The notes below the pieces were generated by a model. The model was not told the DNA's origin and ran no database searches. It was given only the letters and a program-made list of their open reading frames with translations. A DNA stretch of 41,115 bases, taken from the NCBI RefSeq assembly GCF_001625695.1, contig NZ_AUXY01000059.1, positions 1-41,115 of the forward strand. Reading direction: 5' to 3'. A program made the position numbers and the translations under genes. This stretch comes from Pseudoalteromonas luteoviolacea H33-S. GTDB taxonomy: Bacteria > Pseudomonadota > Gammaproteobacteria > Enterobacterales > Alteromonadaceae. Positions 17,728-26,900 of the stretch are shown here, piece by piece (the first letter of the stretch is position 1; each line of letters opens with the position of its first letter).

Positions 17728-18120
17728 ATGATCGATTTTATCTGGGACATGTTTCAGCAACGACAGATCGGTGAAGTACAAGATGGACTTCGAAGTAATC
17801 TTGAAAAAGATAAATATCAAGATGGAAAAATATCTACGAACGATGCGCGGTTAAAGGAATTAGAACGCCGTCATGAACAGCTAAAGCTCGTCACTATGGC
17901 TATGTGGACATTGCTTAAAGATCATTCGGGCTTAACCGAAAGCGATTTGAAGAAATATATAGAAAAAGTGGATCTAATGGATGGAAAAGCAGACGGGCGA
18001 GTCAGCACTAAAGAAAAGAGCGATTGTAAAGGGTGCGGTAGAACAATTCTAACGACTTCGTTAGCCTGCCCATATTGTGGTGGGGATTTGCAACGAAAAA
18101 GTGCTTTTTCTAAAGTGTAA
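17728..18120 (+). CDS. Small zinc-ribbon protein, cassette-borne
   Basis: A 130-residue protein with an N-terminal helical, charged region (residues 15-75, coiled-coil-like, with SNLEKDKYQDGK and LKELERRHEQLKL). A C-terminal four-Cys zinc ribbon, CKGCGRTI...CPYCGG (residues ~99-120), follows. It starts at ATG after AAAGAGAAG. Like the gene before it, it follows a copy of the 150-bp repeat and its ends form an inverted core-site pair. The ribbon is of the general double-zinc-ribbon type, found in many unrelated small proteins; no function can be assigned. Confidence 0.72.
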   Translation: MIDFIWDMFQQRQIGEVQDGLRSNLEKDKYQDGKISTNDARLKELERRHEQLKLVTMAMWTLLKDHSGLTESDLKKYIEKVDLMDGKADGRVSTKEKSDCKGCGRTILTTSLACPYCGGDLQRKSAFSKV

Positions 18121-18199
18121 AGTAGCTAACACTATGATCAATAGCTAAGGTCTGCTTTTGACATGATGCGGTACAGTAGATTGGCAAAAGTACACATTC

Positions 18200-18234
18200 G
18201 CCCTAACTAAAAATTATCCAAAGTGCGTTAGGGC
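18200..18234. terminator. Inverted repeat between the cassette gene and the convergent solute-binding gene
   Basis: GCCCTAAC (18200-18207) pairs with GTTAGGGC (18227-18234) around a 19-nt loop. It lies between convergent genes with no T tract. The GTTAGGG half also resembles an integron core site, so this may be the end of the last cassette rather than a terminator. Confidence 0.4.
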
Positions 18235-18316
18235 CACCATCTATTCCTCATAACAGACATTCAAATGATTTAATTAGCCCACTCCTCAAAACCATATTCG
18301 AGGGAGACACTCCGTA

Positions 18317-19141
18317 TCAACAGTCACTCCCTGTACAATCCAGCGCCTGTTGCAATACCGCTTGATAAGTGCCGTCTGCTTTCATTTGCAACAAGGTTTC
18401 ATCAAAGCGTTTTTTCAGCTTTTCTCCGCGTCTGGTTTTTGGAAATGCGAAATAACTTGGTATGGCGTATGCGTATTCTGTATGACGTTTAATTTCATTT
18501 TGAATATCAAGTCGGCGTAATATATCCGCCCCACCCAACTGATTGCTGATCACAATATCAACCCTACCAGCAAATAATAGTTTAAAGCTTTGCATACCTG
18601 AGTTTGCTTCCACGATTTTATGGATCTGTCCTTGTTTGATTGCTTGGTCAATTTCAAAGCCGTAACTGACATTTCTGACCAAGCCTACACTTAACTCACT
18701 CAACTCATCAATTGTGCCAGTCAGGTTTAGCTTACTATCTCGTTTACTAAAAATAGACACCGATTGATTGATCAAGACTTGCTCAGAGAACAGCATGGTT
18801 TGTTTTCGCGCTTTAGAGCTGTAAATTGTGAAGATGCCATCTGCATGGCCCGATTGGATCTCTCTAATTGCCCTACCCCATGGCATAAATCGAACTGCAA
18901 TGGGCTTATCCATGCGCTCGAATATCTCATTGACCATGGCAATGCCCACGCCTTTTGGCTGATTGCCTTCTAAATATTGGTAGGGAGGATATTCTAACGT
19001 CACAAACTGCAATACGCGTGCTGCATATGCTTGCTGGCTTAACAGCAGTAATAAGCTTGCAGCGAGATAGACTGACAAGTTGCCACATTGACATTTTACT
19101 TTGAAAAAGTGCCCAGCCATCGCACGCCAACTCATCATCAC
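18317..19141 (-). CDS. Periplasmic solute-binding protein (SBP_bac_3 family)
   Basis: A 274-residue protein of the extracellular solute-binding family 3. A signal peptide occupies the first ~40 residues (hydrophobic LSVYLAASLLLLLSQQAYAA). The mature part opens with VLQFVTLEYPPYQYLEGNQP and continues with the bilobal signature PWGRAIREIQSGHADGIFTI. The start used is the first of three ATG codons; a start at the later MAGHFF would shorten the n-region. It begins 4 bp after the stop of the TonB receptor, so the two are co-transcribed. No ABC permease or ATPase is nearby, so it may be a stand-alone sensor or binding protein. Confidence 0.85.
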   Translation of the reverse strand: MMMSWRAMAGHFFKVKCQCGNLSVYLAASLLLLLSQQAYAARVLQFVTLEYPPYQYLEGNQPKGVGIAMVNEIFERMDKPIAVRFMPWGRAIREIQSGHADGIFTIYSSKARKQTMLFSEQVLINQSVSIFSKRDSKLNLTGTIDELSELSVGLVRNVSYGFEIDQAIKQGQIHKIVEANSGMQSFKLLFAGRVDIVISNQLGGADILRRLDIQNEIKRHTEYAYAIPSYFAFPKTRRGEKLKKRFDETLLQMKADGTYQAVLQQALDCTGSDC

Positions 19142-19144
19142 AGC

Positions 19145-21751
19145 TTAAAACTCAACTTTTAATTTGATATACGCTCTGCGCCCTCTTGGATCGCCTGTTC
19201 TGGGGTCGTAACTGCCTGCAATATCCACAAAAGGCGGGGCTTTGTCCGTTACATTTACAACACCCACGGTAATATTTGTATTTACACCTGCTTTTATTAA
19301 CTCACCCATATCGACTTCATATTGAAGATCGAGTGTATTAAACGAGTTGATTTTCTCTAAGGTGACATCATTTTCGTAACTAGCAACATGGCGAAAAAAA
19401 ACATTGGCACTGTGTGCCTCAAACAGCCAGTTTATGCCAAAGCTGCCTTTAAGTTTAGGGGTCGGATTACCCACCGTATTGCGATTAAGTTTACCAAGGC
19501 CATCGCTAACCACACCGGCATTATCGGTCAAATCATATTCCAAAATATATGACCCCAAAAGCTGGGGCGTGAATCTGCCAAAAAGTGTATCCCACTGATA
19601 CATGATATTAAAATCTATACCCGATGTGTCAATGGCTTCCGCATTAATGAAGCGGGTATTGACGATTGAAATTGTCCCAGCTGATGTGCGAACTACCCGC
19701 TCAGGATCGTCTGCAAAGACGTTTACTACGGCTTGATGGCTTTCCCGCGTCAGCACCTCTTCAAACGAAAAACGCCAGTAGTCTATATCCATGTCAAACT
19801 GGTTTACACTATATGTGCCCCCGATGTTCAGTGCCGTAGAGGTTTCTGGCACTAAGTCAGGGTCTCCAACGGTTCTATTCCCACCAAATGTCGTTGAGCC
19901 ATCTCTGGGATCTGTAATATTGGCAAAATTCGTTTGTACTCCTTTTAACTGATGCACAGAAGGCGCGCGAAACGACGTACTATATGATCCTCTCACAGAT
20001 AAATTCGAAGAGGCATGCCAAAGCATCGACACCTTGGGATCTGTGGTATCTCCGCCTAAATCGCCATAATCCTCATAGCGCAGTGCAAGGCCCAGCTCTA
20101 GCTGTTCAAAGATAGGTAACCTCAATTCTGTAAATACCGCTTTGACATCACGGTCGCCTTCAACATTCTGATTACCAATTAAAAATGCGAACCTATCTTG
20201 CTGAGTCAAGGCATCATACACAGAGCGAATAGACTCTTTTCGATATTGCATACCCAACGCCAGTGCCGCAAAACCTGCATCCATTTCAATCAATTCGTCA
20301 AATGCGATGACGCCCTCAACAACTTGCATCTCAGATTCTACATTGCCAATATAATCACCAATGATATAGCCTCGGAGTTGCTCATTAGCACTTGCTTGCG
20401 GATCGAATGGGTTAAAATACAAGCACTCTCCTGCGCCTGCTACAGTACCAAGGCCTCGCCGACAATTAATGCCGCCATACCCCAGCAATGCAGACTGGAA
20501 GTTATCCGCTATTACATCCTTAGGATTTAAAAACGCCTCATTTTTGGCATTCACGTAGGATACTTGCCAAAATTTATCCGTGCCTATGGCCCCATCAATC
20601 CCCAATGCAACACGGGTAGTTTGATGCGAATAAAAGTTGATTTCCGTGGGCTTGCCCACACCGAACGGGCGACCTCGGAAGAAGATGTCTTCTTTATAGA
20701 AATTGTTAGGGTGGCTTGCTAACACGCTGGGGGCATTTAATACAGGAAAGCTCGGGGAGACTTCTCTTGATACGTCGTTATCTGCAAATCCCGCTTCAAA
20801 CCACAGCTCTGTATCATCATTCCATGCCCATTTTGTGCGCATGTATAGCTGTAATCTGTCTTCATTGGGTACCGCCGTAATTTGAGGGGCAAAATCAAAC
20901 AAACAAAACGAATTGCCATTACTGCCCTCGGACACACTCCCGCCATTTTGCACACAATTGGGATCTGCAACGGTGAGGCCGTCAGGGTTGTCATCATTGG
21001 CAAGCGACGGGATCACAAAGCTTCCAGGGTTGCCAAAGCTACTAAATGCAGGTTGCACCCAATCAACCTCTGAGAGCACCAAACTGCTTCGCTCTAAATA
21101 ACTCGCGGCGAACAAAACATGCCCTGAGTTACCCGTATCACTACCAAATACAAAGTCCACTTTTGTCTCGTCTTGACTGCCATCACTGATACGTTTGCGA
21201 TATTCATACTGCACTTCACTGCCGTTTAAATCATCTCGGCTAATGAAGTTCACAACTCCCGCAACCGCATCTGAGCCATAAATCGCTGATGCTCCGTCTT
21301 TAAGAATCTCAACCCGTTGAATTGCCAAGGTCGGAATGAGTGACGCCGTATCAACAAAGCTAGCTCCTTGATCTGTGACAACCGCAGATACCACTTGCCG
21401 CCGACCATTCAATAACACCAAGGTAGAAGAGACGCCGAGCCCTCTCAAATTGATATTTGAAGTCCCGACGGTAAAGTTTTGCGTTAAGTTATCAGAATTA
21501 TTCTGCGCGCCTGCATTAAATGGTAAGGTTTCGATGAGATCTCTGACGTCATTCGCGCCAATTGTCGAAAGTACTTTTGCATCAATACTTGCAATGGGAA
21601 TAGGGCTTTCAGATTGAATTGAACGCTTTAGCCTCGTTCCTGTGACCGATATTTTTTCAATCTCTTGCGCGCCGACACACTGTGTGGGCAAATACAACAG
21701 TGACCCTGTAAACAACCAGCCCATAAGCCTTGTTGGCTTATAATGAGACAT
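19145..21751 (-). CDS. TonB-dependent receptor
   Basis: An 868-residue outer-membrane receptor. After a signal peptide (LFTGSLLYLPTQCVGAQE) comes a plug domain starting EIEKISVTGTRLKRSIQSES, with NINLRGLGVSSTLVLLNGRR and VEILKDGASAIYGSDAVAGV, typical of the large alteromonad receptors for peptides or carbohydrates. The barrel ends in YIKLKVEF, with a terminal Phe for BAM recognition. It is followed after 4 bp by a solute-binding protein, suggesting that the two handle the same nutrient across the outer membrane and periplasm. No regulator or degradative enzyme adjoins to identify the substrate. Confidence 0.92.
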   Translation of the reverse strand: MSHYKPTRLMGWLFTGSLLYLPTQCVGAQEIEKISVTGTRLKRSIQSESPIPIASIDAKVLSTIGANDVRDLIETLPFNAGAQNNSDNLTQNFTVGTSNINLRGLGVSSTLVLLNGRRQVVSAVVTDQGASFVDTASLIPTLAIQRVEILKDGASAIYGSDAVAGVVNFISRDDLNGSEVQYEYRKRISDGSQDETKVDFVFGSDTGNSGHVLFAASYLERSSLVLSEVDWVQPAFSSFGNPGSFVIPSLANDDNPDGLTVADPNCVQNGGSVSEGSNGNSFCLFDFAPQITAVPNEDRLQLYMRTKWAWNDDTELWFEAGFADNDVSREVSPSFPVLNAPSVLASHPNNFYKEDIFFRGRPFGVGKPTEINFYSHQTTRVALGIDGAIGTDKFWQVSYVNAKNEAFLNPKDVIADNFQSALLGYGGINCRRGLGTVAGAGECLYFNPFDPQASANEQLRGYIIGDYIGNVESEMQVVEGVIAFDELIEMDAGFAALALGMQYRKESIRSVYDALTQQDRFAFLIGNQNVEGDRDVKAVFTELRLPIFEQLELGLALRYEDYGDLGGDTTDPKVSMLWHASSNLSVRGSYSTSFRAPSVHQLKGVQTNFANITDPRDGSTTFGGNRTVGDPDLVPETSTALNIGGTYSVNQFDMDIDYWRFSFEEVLTRESHQAVVNVFADDPERVVRTSAGTISIVNTRFINAEAIDTSGIDFNIMYQWDTLFGRFTPQLLGSYILEYDLTDNAGVVSDGLGKLNRNTVGNPTPKLKGSFGINWLFEAHSANVFFRHVASYENDVTLEKINSFNTLDLQYEVDMGELIKAGVNTNITVGVVNVTDKAPPFVDIAGSYDPRTGDPRGRRAYIKLKVEF

Positions 21752-21904
21752 CTCACCTCCACTTCACACCAAGTAAGTGTTACCGCAACTAAATGAATAC
21801 TCTAAATAAGCATAGAAGATTTTTGGTTATATTCTGGAAAAATTATGCACATACTCAATGGACAAACGCGAGACCCCTTATTGTGCAATACTGTTGGTCA
21901 TAAA

Positions 21905-21932
21905 ACAAAAAAGCCCAGCGATTGCTGGGCTT
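21905..21932 (-). terminator. Rho-independent terminator of the first M6 peptidase gene
   Basis: AAGCCCAGC (21911-21919) and GCTGGGCTT (21924-21932) form a perfect 9-bp stem with a GATT loop. On the minus strand it is followed by six T residues. It lies 37 bp past the peptidase stop. Confidence 0.9.
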
Positions 21933-21968
21933 AGAACTACTCAATTAAATATAATCAATCAGATTTGC

Positions 21969-24161
21969 TTACCACATTTTCGAAATCTTGATATCTGCTG
22001 TTGCACCATCAGCTGATTGATCAACCACTTCAAACATTAAACCAAGCTTTGGTAATTTAGTGCCTGTCGCTGGACGGATGTAGTTTGTATAGTCATCCCA
22101 GTCTGCAAAACGTGGGTTTGCATTTGTAAACTGGTCTCTCCAAACCGTTTCAAGATAGCCACCGTTAGCAAGATCGGTGCGGGTCGTTCTACCCTCGTCA
22201 CCTAACTGCGGTACTGTATTAAATGGCGCATCTTTGATCTGTCTGCGGCTGTTTAGAGGTGTAACACTGCGGTCAGTTACCCACTGGCCTGTCGCGCTAT
22301 ATTCAGTGACATATTCTAAGATAGGATTTCTATCAGCATCTACGATACCTAAGAAACCATGACCTGGGTGTGCAGCTGATAGGTTATCTACACTCGGTAC
22401 ATCGAAGTACTGAAGTGCATAAGACGGGTCAACAAACCATACAAGTAAACCTTCTTCCATGCCTGCGTCTTTTAAGCTTGCATCGAAGCCAACATGCTGA
22501 CGCCATTCAAGTAAGTAATATGGCGTGTACTGGATGGTACCATCAGATAATGACGCACTGAATGCAAACTCAACTTTTTCAGGGTTGTTTGACGTAATTT
22601 CATTGATAACAACACCGTTATCCGCCACAGAAATGTTGTCTACAGCAACGTATGTTGCATCACCGCCAATTGCATAGTTTTCAATTGTGAAACTCACATC
22701 GTCGAATTGCGCTAAAAATGCAATGTCGTAGTTCACTGTAGTCCACTGCCCACTTGTACCACGCACTTTTCTGCCATCTGATGCCATTTCTAATTCTGCA
22801 GCGTTAGCTGGTGCTAATGAGCCATAAATGCCTGCGCTTGGCACGCTTACCATTACACGTAAGCCGTATGCACCATTTAGAGATGTCGTTGAGTTTAAAT
22901 CAAAGCTTAACGTTGCAGCTTGCGTGTTGTGCAACGGCTGTGCAAATGAAATAGCACTATAGCTAGTTAGGTCAAATGCATTTGCGTTCAGCGGCTCATA
23001 AATTCTTTTTGTTTGCTCAGGTAGGTTAATTTTAACTAAATCGTCGTTCAAGCCTTTAACACCTGCTTGAGAAAATTTAACCGTCACACCTTGGCCTGTT
23101 AATTCTGTAGCATTAATTTCTTGAGACTGGATCCAGTTACCGCCAAACTTGTTTTGTAAAAACAGTTTTGCGTATGGGCTATAGCCTGTTGGCTTAGTAC
23201 CTCTTATCACCCCACCCCAGCTACCAGACGCCATTGAAGAGTACGAAGAAACTTTTGCACCCACACCACCGTGTTTGTCTTCTGAATAAGCAATATCATA
23301 CTCATCAGGCAAGCCTAGATCATGGCCCAACTCATGCGCTAATAGACCAATTGTTGCATCAATAGGCTGAATTACATAACTGCCGATACGTGCTGTTTTG
23401 CCAACCGTTTCGTTAACCACATCTGCATTTACAACGTGTCTGTGTGACCAGATATAATTATTGAATGGACTGTTTGGATCTGGGCGAAGTGCGCGAGGCT
23501 CTGACTCTTCACCAAGTGTTGAGTGAACAATACTTAAATGGTCGATTTGACCATCATTATCCAAGTCGTAATCACTTAAATTAAAGTTTTCATCGGCAAG
23601 TACGTTATATACTGCTTCTTTAATTAATGCGTGCGTATCTTCTTTATAATATGGGTGTGCAAACTCTGTTTTGTACCAACCAAACACACCACCGTCTACA
23701 TCAAAAGAGCCACCACTTTGGTCAATAAAGTACTCACGCATACTTGGAAGCGTATCACCACGAGGTCCTTTATAACCATTTTTGGAGAAAATCATCTCTT
23801 CATAATGCTCTGGTGTATAGTCTTCGTAATAATGTCTGCTTGGTGTATCTTCAGGTTTAATTGAGTTATGCGGAACGTCTGAGAACTCCATCAAAATGGT
23901 AAGTACTTTACGTGTTGTAACCTCTCCATGCCACTGGCGTGTTTGTGAGGTAACATCACCATTTTGGACAACTAAAGGTGCACTAAAGTCAGCTGTTAAA
24001 TTTTTATGTAAGTCAGCATTTTTCTTAAAATTTTCAACTTGAACAGGCGTGATAGATGCATTTTCAGTAGGCGTATTCACGTGGTGAGCATGCGCTTGAG
24101 CATAACCACTTAACGCACAAATCACTGCTGCAGTGAGTGAGTTCAGCATATATTTTTTCAT
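21969..24161 (-). CDS. Secreted M6-family metalloprotease (immune inhibitor A-like), paralog A
   Basis: A 730-residue exoprotease. The signal peptide ends near AQAHA (residue ~25). The zinc site HELGHDLGLPD (276-286) is the M6 form HExxHxxGxxD. A calcium-loop-like DYDLDNDGQIDHL lies at ~198-210, and a Met-containing turn (SSMASGSWGG) follows the zinc site. The C-terminal half holds a MAM/jelly-roll-like module and a final catalytic-domain-associated segment (EWRQHVGFD, MEEGLLVWFVDPSY), as in InhA proteases. It is a close paralog of the next gene upstream. Export and degradation of extracellular protein are expected. Confidence 0.92.
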   Translation of the reverse strand: MKKYMLNSLTAAVICALSGYAQAHAHHVNTPTENASITPVQVENFKKNADLHKNLTADFSAPLVVQNGDVTSQTRQWHGEVTTRKVLTILMEFSDVPHNSIKPEDTPSRHYYEDYTPEHYEEMIFSKNGYKGPRGDTLPSMREYFIDQSGGSFDVDGGVFGWYKTEFAHPYYKEDTHALIKEAVYNVLADENFNLSDYDLDNDGQIDHLSIVHSTLGEESEPRALRPDPNSPFNNYIWSHRHVVNADVVNETVGKTARIGSYVIQPIDATIGLLAHELGHDLGLPDEYDIAYSEDKHGGVGAKVSSYSSMASGSWGGVIRGTKPTGYSPYAKLFLQNKFGGNWIQSQEINATELTGQGVTVKFSQAGVKGLNDDLVKINLPEQTKRIYEPLNANAFDLTSYSAISFAQPLHNTQAATLSFDLNSTTSLNGAYGLRVMVSVPSAGIYGSLAPANAAELEMASDGRKVRGTSGQWTTVNYDIAFLAQFDDVSFTIENYAIGGDATYVAVDNISVADNGVVINEITSNNPEKVEFAFSASLSDGTIQYTPYYLLEWRQHVGFDASLKDAGMEEGLLVWFVDPSYALQYFDVPSVDNLSAAHPGHGFLGIVDADRNPILEYVTEYSATGQWVTDRSVTPLNSRRQIKDAPFNTVPQLGDEGRTTRTDLANGGYLETVWRDQFTNANPRFADWDDYTNYIRPATGTKLPKLGLMFEVVDQSADGATADIKISKMW

Positions 24162-24461
24162 TATTATTTTTCCAAATTATTGAGTCATTAGTGAGCCAGA
24201 GCAATAATCAATTAAAATGAATTCATTGCTCACAGTAACCAAACTCGATAATTTTCAAAAAATAACAACAAACTTAAAAATTTTAAATAAATAATCTAAA
24301 ACACACCAATAAATAGACAAGCTGATACAATATAACAATAACTCAAGTGAAATAATAACTATAAATCCCCACCCTATACACCTACCTTTATATTAATTTA
24401 TACGATTAAAATACCAAGTAAAGAGTTAAAGCCCACTATTTCATGGGCTCTAATATATCAA
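24162..24461. other. AT-rich intergenic region between the two M6 peptidase genes
   Basis: Three hundred AT-rich bases with no gene. At 24430-24449, AGCCCA / TGGGCT with an 8-nt loop forms a weak terminator for the upstream paralog on the minus strand. The remainder should hold the promoter of paralog A; I see no confident boxes or operator palindrome. Confidence 0.5.
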
Positions 24462-26621
24462 TTACCAAACTTTAGAAATTCTAACTTCTGCGGTTGAGCT
24501 ATCTGCTGATTGACCTAATACTTCAAAAATAAGGCCAAGTTTGGGAAGCTTCTTACCCGTTGCTGGACGAACGTAGTTGGTATAATCACCCCAATCTGCA
24601 AATCGAGGGTTTGGACTTATAAATTCATCCCGTAAAATCGTTTCTAAATAACCACCATTTGCAAGATCCATTCTTTTTACCTCTCCCACACTGCCTCGCT
24701 GAGGTAATGTATTAAATGCAGCATCTCTAATTTGCTCACCAGATCTTTGCGGTATGATACTTCTGTCAGCAACCCACTGCCCAGTACTTGTATATTCTGA
24801 TTGATATTCAAATATCGGGTTTCTATCCGCATCCACAATACCGATCCAGCCCTCTCCTGGGTGCGCTGCAACTTGATTATCCGTACTAGAAATATCAAAA
24901 AAATCGGTCATATAAGATGGATCAACATACCAAACCAGCAGACCTTCTTCCATGCCCTCGGTTTTAAGACTTTCATCAAAACCGACATGCTGACGCCACT
25001 CTAATAAATAATAAGGCGTATATTGAATAGAGCCGTTCGACAGCTTGGCGTTATATCTAAAATAGACTTGTTCAGTATGATTTGAATTAACAGTCGCCGC
25101 GACTTTATCACCATCGAAAATCTCAATATTGTCCGCAGCGACATAGGTCGAATCACCCGCAATCGCTAAATTCAGCAACGAGACGTATACAGTGTCATAG
25201 TCTTTAAACGCCGATAAATCATAATGTGCTTTTGTCCACTGCTTATTGGTTGAACGAATAAAGGTATTATTCTGGCTCATCATAAAATCATCGCTGTTGG
25301 ACGGTTTTATGTTTTCAGAGATGTTTGTACCCGGTACTTGGACGTGCAAGGTGAATCCATAGCTGGGATGAATCGATTGCTCACTGTTTAGATCTAAGCT
25401 CAATGAAGGCGCTTGGCTGCCATTGAGAGATACCGCAAAAATTACTTCACTGTAGCTGGTTAAATCAAACGCTTGGTCATTTACTGGTTGATATAGTTGC
25501 TTGCTTAACTGCGGTAGGTTCACCTTAACTAAATCGTTATATTTACCTTTTACCCCCGCTGAAGAAAACGGCACAACAACGCCTTGCGCGCTCAAATCTT
25601 CACTATTGATCTCTGTAGATTGTACCCAGTTCCCACCATATTTATTTTGTAAAAACAACTTCGCATAAGGGCTATAACCCGTTGGCTTTGAGCCTCTGAC
25701 AACGCCTCCCCATGAACCAGAAGACATCATAGAGTAAGACGCAACCGTTTCTCCAGCTATGCCATAATCATCTTGTGTATACGTTAAGTCATATTCATCC
25801 GCTAACCCGAGGCTATGGCTAAATTCGTGTGCGTAAAGCCCCATCGGGGTGTCTATTGGTTGAATGAAATAACTGCCTATCCGCGCCGATTTACCCACAC
25901 TCTCATTTTTGATCTCTTCATTTACCGTTGAGCGATGTGAGTGGATAAATTGCTTGTAAGGACTATTTGGATCAGGTCGCAAAGCCCTTGGCTCACTTTC
26001 ACCACCGAGGCTTGAGTGGATAATGCTCAAGTGGTCAATTTCACCGTCATTATTCAAGTCGTAATCGCTTAGTTTGAACCTTTCATCAGCTAACACATGA
26101 TGAACCGCCTCTTTCACGAGTGCACGTGTGTCTCTTTTATATACCATATGGTCAAAGCGGGATGTATACCAGCCAAACACCTCTCCACTGATATCAAATG
26201 ACCCGCCACTTTGGTCTAGCACATAATCGCGTACCGTTGGTAACGTTGCAGCCATCGGGCCCGAATAGCCGTTTTGACCATAAATTAAGTTTTGATAATG
26301 ATTAATACTGTAGTGTTCTAAGTAATGCTTACTCGGTAAATCATCAGGTTTCATAGAGTTATTTGGAATATCATTAAACTCCATCAATATCGTGAGCACC
26401 TTTGCTGTGGTCACATCACCATGCCACTCCCTTGTCTGCGTTTGCGCCTCTTGAAAGATTTGTGGTGTATTAAAGTTTGCTGATAAGCTTTTGTGCAACT
26501 GTGCGTCACTATTTTTCTGTTGCAACGCGATAGACTCTGCATTGACTATGGCTACTTGCGCATTTACCCCTGTTGATAATAAAACAGCAACTGCAAGCGC
26601 ATTGAGTTGATATCGTCTCAT
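24462..26621 (-). CDS. Secreted M6-family metalloprotease (immune inhibitor A-like), paralog B
   Basis: A close paralog of paralog A along its whole length, with the same blocks in the same order. The zinc site reads HEFSHSLGLADEYD. The longest open frame begins at 26663, but the ATG at 26619-26621 (MRRYQLNALAVAVLLSTGVN) is preferred. It is preceded by AGGAAGG and gives a clean signal peptide cleaved near VNAQ, for about 719 residues. Tandem position and matching architecture show that the pair arose by gene duplication. Each has its own leader and terminator, so separate regulation is possible. Confidence 0.9.
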   Translation of the reverse strand: MRRYQLNALAVAVLLSTGVNAQVAIVNAESIALQQKNSDAQLHKSLSANFNTPQIFQEAQTQTREWHGDVTTAKVLTILMEFNDIPNNSMKPDDLPSKHYLEHYSINHYQNLIYGQNGYSGPMAATLPTVRDYVLDQSGGSFDISGEVFGWYTSRFDHMVYKRDTRALVKEAVHHVLADERFKLSDYDLNNDGEIDHLSIIHSSLGGESEPRALRPDPNSPYKQFIHSHRSTVNEEIKNESVGKSARIGSYFIQPIDTPMGLYAHEFSHSLGLADEYDLTYTQDDYGIAGETVASYSMMSSGSWGGVVRGSKPTGYSPYAKLFLQNKYGGNWVQSTEINSEDLSAQGVVVPFSSAGVKGKYNDLVKVNLPQLSKQLYQPVNDQAFDLTSYSEVIFAVSLNGSQAPSLSLDLNSEQSIHPSYGFTLHVQVPGTNISENIKPSNSDDFMMSQNNTFIRSTNKQWTKAHYDLSAFKDYDTVYVSLLNLAIAGDSTYVAADNIEIFDGDKVAATVNSNHTEQVYFRYNAKLSNGSIQYTPYYLLEWRQHVGFDESLKTEGMEEGLLVWYVDPSYMTDFFDISSTDNQVAAHPGEGWIGIVDADRNPIFEYQSEYTSTGQWVADRSIIPQRSGEQIRDAAFNTLPQRGSVGEVKRMDLANGGYLETILRDEFISPNPRFADWGDYTNYVRPATGKKLPKLGLIFEVLGQSADSSTAEVRISKVW

Positions 26622-26900
26622 AACTACCTTCCTATTATTATTTTCATGCCCTTTTACTGGCACTTTGTTGAGCTAGAGTTTCGTCTATAAAAATCAAACC
26701 AAACAAATTAGATAGAAATAACAAGGATATTATTAATGATTCAAAAGCATCCCAAAAAAATAAAAATAGCCAATAGAATCAAAATGATAAATTAGTTCAT
26801 TAAGAATAAGTTAAGTGCAAAGTCAGCCACATATTTAGGGTTTGAGTATTTAATATTGGCAGTATTTGAAAGTGCCTAATAAAAGGCACTTTTTTGAAGC
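26622..26900. other. Intergenic region with stem-loop after the amine oxidase
   Basis: Holds the leader of paralog B and, at 26869-26892, a 9-bp stem (AAAGTGCCT / AGGCACTTT) directly after the amine oxidase stop. The T-rich side favours the plus strand, but the position favours termination of the minus-strand oxidase gene; such stems can work both ways. No gene seen. Confidence 0.55.

Noticed and set aside
12433..18240. Prophage or conjugative island
   Set aside because: There is no integrase, phage structural, relaxase or mating-pair gene; the only mobility gene is the RAYT.
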